64,000 nt of DNA from Ensifer sp. Root278 (GCF_001429285.1 NZ_LMJJ01000040.1:62035-126034), one strand, 5' to 3'. Shown: positions 1 through 9,934, counted from the stretch's first letter. A program made the numbers and translations. Notes: generated by a model not told the origin, from the sequence alone.

Positions 1-2
1 CG

Positions 3-1085
3 ACTCTTCAGAATTTTGACGCGGAGATCGAGAAGACGAAAGGCGTCGTCGAACAGATGCGCGGCAAGCTCGAGCAATCCGGTGTCGTGCTGGAGCAATT
101 CGCCAAGGCCGAGACCAAGCTCGGCGACGTCAACTTCGACATCGAGAACGCCCGCATCCAGGATGTGATCAACCAGCAGAAGGTGATGGAAGCCAACATT
201 GCCGACCTGATCATCGGCCTTGAAGATGCGACCAATGTCTTCGGCTCCGAATTCGAGAGCATGAAGAACTATACCGGCTATGAGAAGTTCATCGGCATCT
301 TCTCCAAGCAGAAGATGCAGCGCATGCGCACCGACCGCGTGCGTAACATGTCGCTTGCCGGCAACCTGCAGGAGCTGCTGTCGAAATCCGACATGATCGT
401 CGGCATTCTCAAGGAGCAGAAGTCGATCCTCGACCAGCGCTACAAGACCTCGGAGCAGAGCTTGATCCAGGTGATCGAGCGCCGCAAGGGTACGATGGCG
501 AACCTCGAAGAGGTGCAGAAGCGCATCGAGGAACTGAACCCCCTGCTGCTCGACATCGAAAACCGCATTGCCGCCTCCACGGAGCAGAAGGTCCGCACCG
601 AGCTCGAAGGCGAACGCTCGGCGCTTGCCACCGAATACAACGAGAAGCAGGCCAAGGAACAGGAGCTGCTCGCCGAGAGCCAGACGCTCGAACGCTACAC
701 CGCGATGTTCCAGACCTTCGTCGATTCGCTCAACAACCAGATCGCCGCGCAGAACACGCTGATCAACAAGCTGACGATCGATACCGAACAGCGCATCGTG
801 CTCTACAAGGCGCTGGAAGACTCCTTGAAGACGGCTGCCCAGCAGGATGTCGCCCACAAGATCAACACGCTCGGCAGCCAGGTCGACACCGCCGCCGAAG
901 AGACGATGGCCGGCATCGGTGCCGCTGCGCAGCGCCATATCGGCGATCTCCTCGAAATGCATGAAAAGAACATGCTTTCGACGCAGGATATCCAGCGCCG
1001 CAAGAAGCTGGCGGACGACGCCTTTGCCCGTCGCTTCCAGGCTGTCATGGACAAGCACAACACTGCCAACTACGTGAAGCAGTGA
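3..1085 (+). CDS. Coiled-coil protein of unknown function, 5'-truncated by the window edge
   Basis: The reading frame is open from the first complete codon at position 3, so the true start lies upstream. The 360 visible codons are rich in Glu, Gln, Lys, Ala and Leu, with long heptad-like stretches and no membrane segment, so this is a soluble, mostly helical coiled-coil protein. The general architecture recalls TelA-type (toxic-anion-resistance) helical proteins, but I do not see a diagnostic motif and do not assign it. It heads a five-gene run, with 58 nt to the next gene, that contains an AAA+ ATPase and a membrane-anchored protein. A scaffold or adaptor role for that ATPase is an inference only. 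Confidence 0.75.
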   Translation, partial: TLQNFDAEIEKTKGVVEQMRGKLEQSGVVLEQFAKAETKLGDVNFDIENARIQDVINQQKVMEANIADLIIGLEDATNVFGSEFESMKNYTGYEKFIGIFSKQKMQRMRTDRVRNMSLAGNLQELLSKSDMIVGILKEQKSILDQRYKTSEQSLIQVIERRKGTMANLEEVQKRIEELNPLLLDIENRIAASTEQKVRTELEGERSALATEYNEKQAKEQELLAESQTLERYTAMFQTFVDSLNNQIAAQNTLINKLTIDTEQRIVLYKALEDSLKTAAQQDVAHKINTLGSQVDTAAEETMAGIGAAAQRHIGDLLEMHEKNMLSTQDIQRRKKLADDAFARRFQAVMDKHNTANYVKQ

Positions 1086-1143
1086 TCGGCAGGCGAATGA
1101 TCGGAACCGAGTTTGCCGTCTGGCACGCGCCACGGGGATTTGC

Positions 1144-2292
1144 ATGAAAGTCGCGGCTTCATCCGCTGTCGCACAATATTTCGCGTCGATCCACGCCGCA
1201 CTCGCCGGGCTCGAGCTCTTTCTCGGCGACCGCAACTCGCCGCTCTATCGCAACACCGTCGTCGGCGAAGTGATCGTCCCCTATCTCGGCCGGTTGAAGG
1301 CGTCGATCGACTGCTGGGAGAACCGCATCGGCTTCGTCGATCAGTTCCGGATCTCGCGCGCCGAAAGCGGTTTTCCGGTGTTCCAGAACGTGCTGGAACT
1401 GGAGAACGATCGCCAGACGGCGGCAAAGCGCCTCGCCGACATTCCCACGGCCGATGCGCTGAGGGACGAGATGGTCGATTTCATCCTCCGTCAGAAGGCC
1501 TTTCCCGAGGCGTTGCAGACGCGCATCGCCGAGCGGCTCTATCTGGAGCAGATCGGCAAGGGTGAGATCTTCTCGCCCTTTATCTTGCCGGAGACCATCC
1601 GCGTCGCCGTCAATTCCAAGACGATGCGTCCCTATTACATCGTGAGCTGGGGCGCCTTCGACGGCGCCAATACCCTGCCGATGGTCTACATGGCGACGAT
1701 CGAGGATTCCTCCGAGAAGATCGTCGAGATGCTGGTGACCGAGGACGGCAAGCTCAATCCGCAGGTCGAGATCCCGTTGCCGGTTGGTGGTTTGCTCAAT
1801 CCAGATCTCGCCAGCCGCTTCGACGATTTCGCCTCCAAGAACAGCAGCTATTCGCTGACCCCGGTGACGATCGCGACCAATCTCGACAAGGATTTTGACG
1901 AGCTCCATCCGAAGCAGCTGCGCCGCATCGTGCTCGGCCCGTTCTATTCTGCCGGGATCACCGAGAACAATGCGCGCATCAACGACATCCTCTCCAAGGT
2001 GCGAAAGACCGAGAATGCCTGGCTTCTGACCTGGACCGTGCAGGAGGTCTTCTCCAAGGCCGAAAGGCCCGCCAAACGCGGCTTCTGGTCATCGACGCCG
2101 GCGCAGGAGGAGTTCCACATCGATACCGCCAATCTGGAAGCGGCGCGCATGGGTGTCTCCTCCTACGAGAAGCACGCGCTGGTGCCGCACGACGCCTATC
2201 AGGCGCTCTATGCCGCCGGCGAGGCCGAACAGGTGTTCGGCGACTACAAGGTCCACGTCATTTCCGGCAACCAGGTCGTAAGCGAGGTTTGA
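1144..2292 (+). CDS. Conserved hypothetical protein of the AAA-ATPase operon
   Basis: A 382-residue soluble protein with no signal peptide or membrane segment and no motif I recognise. The ATG at 1144 gives an N-terminus beginning MKVAASSAVAQY. The first ~130 residues look helical. The rest is mixed and includes aromatic stretches such as RPYYIVSWGAFDG. Its TGA stop (2290-2292) lies 2 nt before the ATG of the downstream ATPase gene, so the two are almost certainly co-transcribed and probably translationally coupled. Function is unknown. A substrate or regulatory partner of the ATPase is the simplest guess from context. Confidence 0.8.
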   Translation: MKVAASSAVAQYFASIHAALAGLELFLGDRNSPLYRNTVVGEVIVPYLGRLKASIDCWENRIGFVDQFRISRAESGFPVFQNVLELENDRQTAAKRLADIPTADALRDEMVDFILRQKAFPEALQTRIAERLYLEQIGKGEIFSPFILPETIRVAVNSKTMRPYYIVSWGAFDGANTLPMVYMATIEDSSEKIVEMLVTEDGKLNPQVEIPLPVGGLLNPDLASRFDDFASKNSSYSLTPVTIATNLDKDFDELHPKQLRRIVLGPFYSAGITENNARINDILSKVRKTENAWLLTWTVQEVFSKAERPAKRGFWSSTPAQEEFHIDTANLEAARMGVSSYEKHALVPHDAYQALYAAGEAEQVFGDYKVHVISGNQVVSEV

Positions 2293-2294
2293 CG

Positions 2295-4214
2295 ATGACA
2301 CTCAATACGGGGCTGACGACGCTGCACGAGGACGACATCGCCAAGCATCAGGCGGTGGCGCAGGGGCTGGTGACGAAGCTCATCATTCTGGAGCGCGAGG
2401 ATGCATCCGCCGGGACGACGCTTGCCGGCACCGGCCGCCGCTTCGTCTCGACGGTTTCGACCGGTGGCCAGCGGCGCACACGCGAAGTCGAGCTGACCAA
2501 GACCATTCAGTCAGTGCGCCAAGGCGATCCGATGTTGTCGCCGGCCCAGCACGCCGTGCTTTATCGCACACGCCGCGGTATTCAGGTGGCGCTCGCCGTG
2601 GCCGACGTCTTTGCGCGGCAGACAAACCTCGAGCAACTGCAGGCGAAAAACGCCACATCGCCGCTCGGAGGAGATGAGGCCAACCAGTTCAAGGCGCTGC
2701 TTTCGGCGTCTGCCTATGTCGCCGCGTTTACGCTTGCCGCCTATCTCGGCTCGACGCTTTCAGGTGAGGGCGAGCCGGTGGACGATGCGGTCGAGCCCGA
2801 CTTTCTGTTCGACACGCCGCAGGACGCATTGAAGAGCCTCATCTCGGCGCTCGACCACGGCATTGCCGGGGCGCCTGACGATCTGGCGCTGACCGCCCGG
2901 GCGCGCGCCTTTTCGCGCGTGGCAGTCGAGGGGTTGATCGCGCGCAAGGCGCGGTTCACTGGACTGCAGAGCTTCGAGACCGTGCATATCCGGCTCGACC
3001 AGGACGATTTCACGCTGAACGGCTTCGATGTCGCACCGGGCCAGAAGCGCAAGCCGCTGGTGATGACCTTCAAGAAGCCCGAGGAGATCATCGGCAACCA
3101 CATTGCCAAGTACCAGGCGTTGAAGCTTGCCAAGATGCTGATGGCCTATGACTTCGACCGGCAGATGAACCCCTTCGTCGAGCTTGGCGGCTTCCTCTTC
3201 ACCTTCATCGGCGACGGCATGCCGGGCACCGGCAAGACGATCCTGATCCAGATGCTCGCCGGCATGCTCAACGAATATTGCGAGATTGCCGGCTACGCCT
3301 TCCATTACGAGAATTTCGGCGTTGACCAGATCTCCTCCTATCAGGGCAAATCGGGCCAGAACTGCAAGGAGTTCGTCAACAACGTCATCAACCCGCGCGC
3401 GATCGGCTTCGGCACGATCGACGATGTCGACCAGGTGGCGGCGAAGCGCTCCGACGATCGCGCTTCCGCCGGCCAGCATGAGGTGACGGCGGTGCTGATG
3501 GAGAGCTTCGCCGGTGCTTCGACGGTGGTGCGCGGCAATTGCACCTTCGGCATGTTCTCCAACTACCCTGAGAATGTCGACGATGCGCTGCGCCAGCGCG
3601 CCGGCGCCCGCTGGCTGGTCGACGGGCCGCAGACGGAAGACGATTATATCGACATCTTCGCGCTGCTCGTCGGCAAGAACCACAAGATCCCGCTCGGCGA
3701 ACACCAATTGTTCGAGGGGCAGGAGATCAAGCGGGCCGTGTCGCAATCCTATGCCGAGCACGCGCGGCCGAAGGAGGATGGCCTCATCGCCGTCTGGGAG
3801 CGTTACCAGAAGGAACGCGGCACGCTCGCCTCGCTCGCCGATGTCGGCGCCTATCTGCACATGATCAAGGAGGCCGAGCCGCGTTTTACCGGCCGCGCGA
3901 TCAAGAACATCACCGATGCGATCAAGCTGCGCGCCATGGACGTCGAGCTGCCGGATGACTGGTTCAGGGATGCCGGCTCGTTCATGCACAAGGGCTATGA
4001 CGAGAAGAAAACGATGATCGAGGCGCTACGCGGCCCGATCACCATCGAGATGGTGCTGCAGGAGATCAACCGCTACGCCGACAGCGAATTCCGCTACACC
4101 GACAAATCCGACGATGCTGCCGTCACCGACATCATCCGTCGCGAGCGTCAGCGCGAAAAGGCGATCCACGAGATCGAGGCGATGAAGCGCGACGGCCGGT
4201 GGCAGGGGTTATGA
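2295..4214 (+). CDS. AAA+ family ATPase of the unknown five-gene operon
   Basis: A 639-residue protein with one AAA+ module. The Walker A motif GDGMPGTGKT is at about residues 306-315 and the Walker B-like GTIDDVD at about 373-379. A pore-loop-like YENFGVDQ follows Walker A. A sensor-1/arginine-finger segment (FSNYPENVDDALRQR) resembles the second region of homology of classical AAA proteins. About 300 N-terminal residues have no recognised domain. I chose ATG 2295, 7 nt after a GAGG motif, over an in-frame TTG at 2289. It probably acts as an ATP-driven remodelling motor. Its substrate is unknown, and its tight packing with neighbours suggests a dedicated complex. Confidence 0.85.
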   Translation: MTLNTGLTTLHEDDIAKHQAVAQGLVTKLIILEREDASAGTTLAGTGRRFVSTVSTGGQRRTREVELTKTIQSVRQGDPMLSPAQHAVLYRTRRGIQVALAVADVFARQTNLEQLQAKNATSPLGGDEANQFKALLSASAYVAAFTLAAYLGSTLSGEGEPVDDAVEPDFLFDTPQDALKSLISALDHGIAGAPDDLALTARARAFSRVAVEGLIARKARFTGLQSFETVHIRLDQDDFTLNGFDVAPGQKRKPLVMTFKKPEEIIGNHIAKYQALKLAKMLMAYDFDRQMNPFVELGGFLFTFIGDGMPGTGKTILIQMLAGMLNEYCEIAGYAFHYENFGVDQISSYQGKSGQNCKEFVNNVINPRAIGFGTIDDVDQVAAKRSDDRASAGQHEVTAVLMESFAGASTVVRGNCTFGMFSNYPENVDDALRQRAGARWLVDGPQTEDDYIDIFALLVGKNHKIPLGEHQLFEGQEIKRAVSQSYAEHARPKEDGLIAVWERYQKERGTLASLADVGAYLHMIKEAEPRFTGRAIKNITDAIKLRAMDVELPDDWFRDAGSFMHKGYDEKKTMIEALRGPITIEMVLQEINRYADSEFRYTDKSDDAAVTDIIRRERQREKAIHEIEAMKRDGRWQGL

Positions 4215-4230
4215 TGGGAAGAGCTGACCG

Positions 4231-5520
4231 ATGAAACGCTTGCTCGAAGCCGAGCTCATCTATGGACGGCTGCTCGATGTCTCCGAGCCGCACCTGATCG
4301 CGCGTTACAACAAGGCACTCGAAGGCTTCGGCCTGCGCCCGACGGCGTTGACGGCGTTCAGCATCGACATGACCGGGTTTTCGCCCGAAATCGCTGACGA
4401 ACTGGGTGACCGTGATTATCTCGATCCGAACCGGGTCAACCGCCGGTTCATCATCATGACACCGGATCAGGCGGAGCTGCCGGTCGTGCATACGAGCTTC
4501 TCCAATACGGCGGCGCTGATGCACGAATTCTTCAACGCCAACGGCCGCGCGATCAATGCGATCACGATCAAGGACGCGCTCTACGGCGAGATCGAGGATT
4601 CGGTTTCGGTCGTCGACGACATCGACGACCTGCTGTCGATCAACGAGGTGCGTTTCCGGGTGCTGTCGGCCGAGGACATGCTCGGCAAGGCCGCCGAACT
4701 CAGGGGCCTCGTCGACCGGCTGAAGAAAGTGCCGACGGCCTGGGCCGACGACGAGATGCTGAACCGCATGGTCGAGCTTGCCAAGCTCACCGGCGATATC
4801 CGCCAGAATGCGCTGGTGCCGGACCAGCTCGTCTTCCGCCACGAAGCCTTCTGGGCCAATCATTTCGGGGGCGTCTATGTCTTTCTCGACGACAAGACGA
4901 CGACCGTGATCTGCGACCCCTCGGTCCCCGGCTTCCGCCGCTCGCGGCCATGGCAGGTCAGCTATATCGCCATCAACGATCATGCCCGGATCTACGACTT
5001 CCTCGCCTCGACCAAGCGGCTGCAATTGCCACAGGCGTCCTGGGTGGAGGAGTCGGGGCTCTATCAGCACCGGGCCGACATGATCGTGCGCGGGCTGATC
5101 GACGAAATTGACCCGACGGCCGATCTCGCCAATGCCGACCGGATCTGGCTGCAGACCTGGATGCACCGCAATGCGGCTGTCGTCGCGAGGGACGGGGCCT
5201 ATCCGTTCCTGCAGGAGATGATCCGCATGGTTGCCGCGACCGGCACGATCAAGATGCAGGACGTGGCGCCGGCGAACCGCTTCATGCTGGTGCGCGCAGC
5301 ACCCACCCATCCCGACCAGTGGCTGGTCAACCGACTGATTTCCCAGCTCGTGCCCCGCGATTTCGTCTCGCGCTTCGTCTTCGACAAGCAGGGTTTCTAC
5401 GACGCCTACGAGCGCTATGGCGAAAGCTTCAAGGCCTATGTTGTGGCGACGCTGACGGGTTCATATCTCAAGGACAAGGCGGCCTTCCGCCACAAGCTTT
5501 ACGGCCTCAGAGAGGAATAG
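4231..5520 (+). CDS. Conserved hypothetical protein of the AAA-ATPase operon
   Basis: A 429-residue soluble protein without signal peptide, membrane segment or recognised motif. It starts 16 nt after the ATPase gene and ends 3 nt before the DUF2333-type gene, so it belongs to the same transcription unit. The composition is acidic to neutral, with many aromatic residues and alternating predicted helices and strands. Phrases such as LPVVHTSFSNTAALMHEFFN suggest a globular enzyme-like fold, but I cannot name a family. Its fixed place between an ATPase and a membrane-anchored protein makes it a candidate bridging component. Confidence 0.8.
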   Translation: MKRLLEAELIYGRLLDVSEPHLIARYNKALEGFGLRPTALTAFSIDMTGFSPEIADELGDRDYLDPNRVNRRFIIMTPDQAELPVVHTSFSNTAALMHEFFNANGRAINAITIKDALYGEIEDSVSVVDDIDDLLSINEVRFRVLSAEDMLGKAAELRGLVDRLKKVPTAWADDEMLNRMVELAKLTGDIRQNALVPDQLVFRHEAFWANHFGGVYVFLDDKTTTVICDPSVPGFRRSRPWQVSYIAINDHARIYDFLASTKRLQLPQASWVEESGLYQHRADMIVRGLIDEIDPTADLANADRIWLQTWMHRNAAVVARDGAYPFLQEMIRMVAATGTIKMQDVAPANRFMLVRAAPTHPDQWLVNRLISQLVPRDFVSRFVFDKQGFYDAYERYGESFKAYVVATLTGSYLKDKAAFRHKLYGLREE

Positions 5521-5523
5521 GAC

Positions 5524-6747
5524 ATGTTCGATCCGATCGTTGCGTTTTTCCAGCGGGTCTTTACCGCGATCGGCCGCGGCATAGGTCTCGCCGTTGCCTG
5601 GCTGCTCTGGCCGTTCGTCGCGGCCGGTAACTGGTATCGGCAGCGGAGCTGGATCATCAAAGGACCAATCGGCATCGTTCTGCTCGGCCTCATCTTCCTC
5701 TACGGCTATTTCATCTGGCAGACGCAGGCCTGGACGAACTTCGATCCTGACTATGTCGAGCGTTACAAGCTGGCCGAGCACAAGGTGCCGGCGGGCTCGC
5801 CGAAGAGCGGCCCGGGCGCGACGACCGGCCAATCGACGACCGGTGCGGCGGCAACCAACCTTGCGGCGGCGGCTGCACCGCAGACCGAATCGACACCGGA
5901 GGCGCTGGCGGTGGTGCAATTGCCTGCCGGTACCGTGTGCCAGACCTCGGCAATCGTCGATGTCGCCGCCGACCTTATCGATTACAATGTCAACGAGAAT
6001 GCGTGGATATCGTCGATGCTGCTCTACAAGCTCGGTTTCTTCGGGCTTGACTGGGACGACACGCCCTGGCTCGACAACAAGGCGTCGTTCCAGCGCGGCA
6101 TCAACCAGGCGGTGCGCCGCACCTCGGTCGAGCTGGTCGATTCGCTTGGTCGCGTGCGCGGCACGTCCGGCATCAACAGCGACCTGCAGAGTGCGCGCGG
6201 CAATATCCAGTTCGATGAGGAGACCTGGTATTTCGGCCTGAACCCCTTTGGCCCGAAGACGCCGACGCCGAGCTTCTACCGGGCGGCGATGAAGGACCTC
6301 AGGGCCTTCAACATCTCGCTCGGCAAATGCGAAGCGATCTTCGACGGCCGCTCCGACAACCTCGTCGAATTCCTCGACCGTGTTGCCAACGATCTCGGCA
6401 ACACCTCGGCGATCATTCGCGAACGGTCGGAAAACCACAATGGCGGCTGGTTCGACACGCGCGCCGACGACCGCTTCTGGTTCGCCTATGGCCAGCTCTA
6501 CGGTTATTACGGCATTCTGTCGGCCGCCGGCGCCGACTTCGACAACGTCGTTGCCCAGCGCGGCCTGACGCCGATCTGGACGGAGACGATCAAGCAACTG
6601 CGCGCCGCATTGCGCATCCAGCCGCTGATCATCTCCAACGGCGAGGAGGCCGGCTGGATCATGCCGACGCATCTGGCGACGATGGGCTTCTATACGCTGA
6701 GGGTACGCTCGAACATCGTCGAAATGCGCGATATCCTCGCCCGATAG
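5524..6747 (+). CDS. DUF2333-family membrane-anchored protein
   Basis: A 407-residue protein. The N-terminal ~65 residues carry a hydrophobic helix (about 17-34) and a clear transmembrane segment near residues 46-65 (GPIGIVLLGLIFLYGYFIW). An Ala/Thr/Gly-rich linker (~85-125) follows, then a soluble domain of ~280 residues, probably periplasmic. The domain order and phrases such as NENAWISSMLLYKLGFFGLDWDD fit the DUF2333 family, for which I know no function. It is the last gene of the five-gene run, so it probably tethers the complex to the inner membrane. I saw no strong terminator directly after it. Confidence 0.8.
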   Translation: MFDPIVAFFQRVFTAIGRGIGLAVAWLLWPFVAAGNWYRQRSWIIKGPIGIVLLGLIFLYGYFIWQTQAWTNFDPDYVERYKLAEHKVPAGSPKSGPGATTGQSTTGAAATNLAAAAAPQTESTPEALAVVQLPAGTVCQTSAIVDVAADLIDYNVNENAWISSMLLYKLGFFGLDWDDTPWLDNKASFQRGINQAVRRTSVELVDSLGRVRGTSGINSDLQSARGNIQFDEETWYFGLNPFGPKTPTPSFYRAAMKDLRAFNISLGKCEAIFDGRSDNLVEFLDRVANDLGNTSAIIRERSENHNGGWFDTRADDRFWFAYGQLYGYYGILSAAGADFDNVVAQRGLTPIWTETIKQLRAALRIQPLIISNGEEAGWIMPTHLATMGFYTLRVRSNIVEMRDILAR

Positions 6748-6808
6748 GGCGGAACGGCAAGGTGGCGCCTGAACTTCCGGGCGCTGCCGCAAACCTTACT
6801 TGAGTTAA

Positions 6809-6854
6809 AGCGGGATGCGGGCCGAAAACCGCAGACACGTTTCCTCATCCCGCT
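6809..6854. repeat. Rhizobial intergenic palindromic repeat, copy A
   Basis: The outer inverted repeat AGCGGGAT (6809-6816) / ATCCCGCT (6847-6854) encloses a GC-rich inner stem (GCGG...CCGC) and a CACG(T)TTTCCTC segment. A closely related copy sits at 10989-11036. Short mosaic palindromes of this kind are common between genes in Rhizobiaceae. It lies in the 171-nt gap upstream of fhs and could also act as a transcript-end hairpin for the upstream operon. Confidence 0.7.
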
Positions 6855-6918
6855 CCGGCATCGCGAACTGCGCCTTGAAAGGCGTGGACGAAAAACGACC
6901 CTGGGGAGGGGACATGTC

Positions 6919-8598
6919 ATGACCGAGGTTAAGTCCGATATCGAGATTGCGCGTGCGGCGAAGAAAAAGCCGATCCTGGAGATAGGGGCGGCACTCGGCA
7001 TCCCAGCGGAAGATCTGCTACCCTACGGCCACGACAAGGCGAAGATCGGTGCCGATTTCATCGCCCGCCAGCGCGAAAAGAAGAACGGCCACCTGATCCT
7101 GGTGACGGCGATCAATCCGACGCCGGCCGGCGAAGGCAAGACGACGACGACAGTCGGCCTCGGCGACGGGCTCAACCGCATCGGCAAGAAGGCGATCGTC
7201 TGCATCCGCGAGGCGTCGCTCGGCCCCTGCTTTGGCATCAAGGGCGGAGCCGCCGGCGGCGGTTACGCACAGGTGGTGCCCATGGAGGACATGAACCTCC
7301 ATTTCACCGGCGATTTCCACGCCATTACTTCAGCGCACAATCTGCTCGCGGCGCTGCTCGACAATCACATCTACTGGGGCAACGAGCAGAATGTCGACAT
7401 CCGCCGCATCGCCTGGCGTCGCGTTATGGACATGAACGACCGGGCACTGCGCAGCATTGTCGGGCCGCTCGGTGGTGTCGCGAATGGTTATCCGCGCGAG
7501 ACCGGTTTCGACATCACCGTTGCATCCGAGGTCATGGCCATCCTCTGCCTGGCAACCGATCTGAAGGATCTCGAGAAGCGCCTCGGCAATATCATCGTCG
7601 GCAACCGACGCGACAAGAGCCCGGTGTTTGCGCGTGACATCAAGGCCGATGGCGCGATGGCGGTGCTGCTCAAGGACGCGATGCAGCCGAACCTGGTGCA
7701 GACATTGGAAAACAATCCGGCCTTCGTGCATGGTGGTCCCTTCGCCAACATCGCCCATGGCTGCAATTCGGTGATCGCCACGACGACGGCGCTGAAGCTC
7801 GCCGACTATGTGGTCACCGAAGCCGGCTTCGGCGCCGATCTCGGTGCGGAAAAATTCTTCGACATCAAGTGCCGCAAGGCGGGGCTGAAGCCCGATGCCG
7901 CGGTGATCGTCGCCACCGTCAGGGCGATCAAGATGAATGGCGGCGTCAAGAAGGACGATCTCGGCAAGGAAAACCTGGAGGCCCTGCGCAAGGGCTGCGC
8001 CAACCTTGGCCGGCATGTGCAGAACGTCAAGAAGTTCGGCGTTCCCGCGATCGTCGCGATCAACCACTTCACCTCCGACACCGAGGCCGAGATTCAGGCG
8101 ATCAAGGACTATGTGACGACACTCGGTGCCGACGCCGTGCTCTGCCGGCATTGGGCCGAGGGGTCGGCGGGAATCGAAGAACTGGCGCGCAAGGTGGCGG
8201 ATCTGGCCGAGGGCGGCCATTCGCAGTTCTCGCCGCTCTATCCGGATGACATGCCGCTCTTCCACAAGATCGAAACTATCGCCAAGGACATCTATCATGC
8301 GAGCGAAGTGATCGCCGACAAGTCGGTGCGCGATCAACTGCACACCTGGGAGAACCAGGGCTATGGCCACCTGCCGATCTGCATGGCCAAGACGCAATAT
8401 TCCTTCTCGACCGACCCGAACCTGCGCGGCGCGCCGAGTGGCCATGCGGTGCCGATCCGCGAGGTGCGGCTTGCGGCCGGCGCCGGTTTTATCGTGGTCA
8501 TCACCGGCGAGATCATGACCATGCCCGGCCTTCCCAAAGTGCCGTCGTCGGAGAAGATCTTCCTGAACGAGCAGGGTTACATCGAGGGGCTGTTCTAG
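6919..8598 (+). CDS. fhs: Formate-tetrahydrofolate ligase
   Basis: A 559-residue, full-length formyl-THF synthetase. It makes 10-formyl-THF from formate, THF and ATP in the cytoplasm, feeding purine and fMet-tRNA synthesis and C1 assimilation. The family's ATP-binding segment [12 protein letters not shown] is at residues 67-78. The conserved [25 protein letters not shown] region follows at about 97-120. The ATG at 6919 opens [14 protein letters not shown]. The gene stands alone between an upstream intergenic palindrome and a strong hairpin terminator at 8624, so it is probably monocistronic. Confidence 0.97.
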   Translation: MTEVKSDIEIARAAKKKPILEIGAALGIPAEDLLPYGHDKAKIGADFIARQREKKNGHLILVTAINPTPAGEGKTTTTVGLGDGLNRIGKKAIVCIREASLGPCFGIKGGAAGGGYAQVVPMEDMNLHFTGDFHAITSAHNLLAALLDNHIYWGNEQNVDIRRIAWRRVMDMNDRALRSIVGPLGGVANGYPRETGFDITVASEVMAILCLATDLKDLEKRLGNIIVGNRRDKSPVFARDIKADGAMAVLLKDAMQPNLVQTLENNPAFVHGGPFANIAHGCNSVIATTTALKLADYVVTEAGFGADLGAEKFFDIKCRKAGLKPDAAVIVATVRAIKMNGGVKKDDLGKENLEALRKGCANLGRHVQNVKKFGVPAIVAINHFTSDTEAEIQAIKDYVTTLGADAVLCRHWAEGSAGIEELARKVADLAEGGHSQFSPLYPDDMPLFHKIETIAKDIYHASEVIADKSVRDQLHTWENQGYGHLPICMAKTQYSFSTDPNLRGAPSGHAVPIREVRLAAGAGFIVVITGEIMTMPGLPKVPSSEKIFLNEQGYIEGLF

Positions 8599-8623
8599 AG
8601 CGACCGACCGGCCTGATCGAAAC

Positions 8624-8665
8624 AACGCCGCGCATCCGGCGGGATGCGCGGCGTTGTCGTGTTTT
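8624..8665 (+). terminator. Rho-independent terminator of fhs
   Basis: A perfect 14-bp stem (8624-8637 with 8642-8655) with a 4-nt loop is followed by GTCGTGTTTT. It starts 26 nt after the fhs stop codon. It may also serve the convergent DUF1993 gene. Confidence 0.9.
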
Positions 8666-8698
8666 GCATTTGCCTTGTCTTGGCTTCCGGAACGGACG

Positions 8699-9208
8699 TT
8701 AGGCAGTGAGGCTGAGGAAGTCGGCCTTGCCGATCGAGGCGCCCTTGTGGCGCAGGATGTCGTAGGCCGTCGTCAGGTGGAAATAGAAGTTTGGCAGAAC
8801 GAATCTCAACAGATACTCTTCGCCCGTGAGCGTCACTTTCAGGGTCGGGAAGTTGAGGACGACCTCACGGCTGCCGCTATCTTCCAGGTCGACGGGGCGC
8901 ACAGTTTCAAGAAAAGCAACCGTATTGGCGATGCGCTGACGCAGTTCGTCCAGGGTCTTTTCCTCGTCCGGAAAACGGGGAACCTCGATCGAAGTCAGGC
9001 GGCCGACCAGACCCTTGCTCGTGTCGCTCACACGCTGCACCTGGCCGGCAAGCGTCAGCATGTCCGGCGCCAGCCGGGCATTGACGAGATCATCGGGGGA
9101 GATGCCGTTGTCGCGCGCATAAGCCTCGGCCTTGTCGAGCAGTTTGGTGAGCACACCAAGGCCGCGAATGAATGCGGGAATGGAGAGCTGGTAGATCGTC
9201 AATGCCAT
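8699..9208 (-). CDS. DUF1993 family protein
   Basis: A 169-residue soluble protein that begins MALTIYQLSIPAFIRGL, the typical N-terminus of DUF1993 proteins (helical, DinB-like four-helix bundle). ATG 9208 is preceded by a good AAGGAAA ribosome site. Longer upstream frames lack support. The role is unknown. DinB/DUF1993 folds often bind metal through histidines, but a triad is not obvious here. The gene is convergent with fhs and appears monocistronic. Confidence 0.85.
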   Translation of the reverse strand: MALTIYQLSIPAFIRGLGVLTKLLDKAEAYARDNGISPDDLVNARLAPDMLTLAGQVQRVSDTSKGLVGRLTSIEVPRFPDEEKTLDELRQRIANTVAFLETVRPVDLEDSGSREVVLNFPTLKVTLTGEEYLLRFVLPNFYFHLTTAYDILRHKGASIGKADFLSLTA

Positions 9209-9439
9209 GACACATTTCCTTGAGACTGGGCGCAAAACGGGTGGATTTTCCTCATGCCTGTATTTGGGAGCCGGGGTGCCGTCCTGCAAGGCGCGCCGAC
9301 CGGTATCTTTATGGTTACGAGGCTGGCGGGAGGCGACTGAACTTGGGCCTGCGGCTCTGGCCAGGACATGGGGTCTCGTGCATTGATCGGAGGCGACCTT
9401 TGCGCGACACGCAAGGCGTACGCCGCTGTAGCAGACACA

Positions 9440-9904
9440 ATGGACACCGCCATGACGCCCCAGGATTTGCAGACCTATCTTCACGCCCATATCCCGCTTT
9501 CGGCGGCGATGCAGGTTCAGGTGGAGGACGTAGCGGAAGACCATATCCTGCTCTCGGCGCCCCTGGCACCCAACATCAATCACCGCGAGACGGTGTTCGG
9601 CGGCAGCGCCTCGGCGCTATCGATCCTGTCGGCTTGGTCGCTCCTGCATGTGCGGTTGCGCAAAAGCGGCGTGGCTGCGCGCCTGGTGATCCAGAGCAAC
9701 CGCATGGACTATCTAAAGCCGGTGGCCGGTGCCTTTTCGGCTCGCTCGTCGCTAGCGAATGCCGGGCAATGGCCGAGCTTTCTGCGATTGCTCGAACGGC
9801 GGGGCAGGGCGCGGGCCGTGGTCGTTGCCGACCTGCTTGACGGTGGAGAGGTGGCCGGGCGTTTCGAGGGCGAGTTTGTCGCCCTCGGCTATGGCAATGA
9901 CTGA
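9440..9904 (+). CDS. Putative thioesterase, YiiD C-terminal (hotdog) type
   Basis: A 154-residue single-domain protein. The stretch NHRETVFGGSASALSILSAWS matches the GxxFGGS...GW pattern of YiiD_C-type hotdog thioesterases, and MDYLKPVAGAF resembles the conserved YLxPV segment. It probably hydrolyses an acyl-CoA or acyl-ACP in the cytoplasm; the substrate is unknown. ATG 9440 is preferred because the homologous domain begins at once. ATG 9452 and an upstream in-frame ATG at 9368 are alternatives, and no strong ribosome site separates them. Confidence 0.75.
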   Translation: MDTAMTPQDLQTYLHAHIPLSAAMQVQVEDVAEDHILLSAPLAPNINHRETVFGGSASALSILSAWSLLHVRLRKSGVAARLVIQSNRMDYLKPVAGAFSARSSLANAGQWPSFLRLLERRGRARAVVVADLLDGGEVAGRFEGEFVALGYGND

Positions 9905-9934
9905 GTTGCGGCGACCGGGCCAGGTGATCCCCGC

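Noticed and set aside
8699-9583. 294-residue frame that extends the DUF1993 protein upstream
   Set aside because: Family homology and a good AAGGAAA ribosome site support ATG 9208; the extension is Arg/Cys-rich and lies in the intergenic region.
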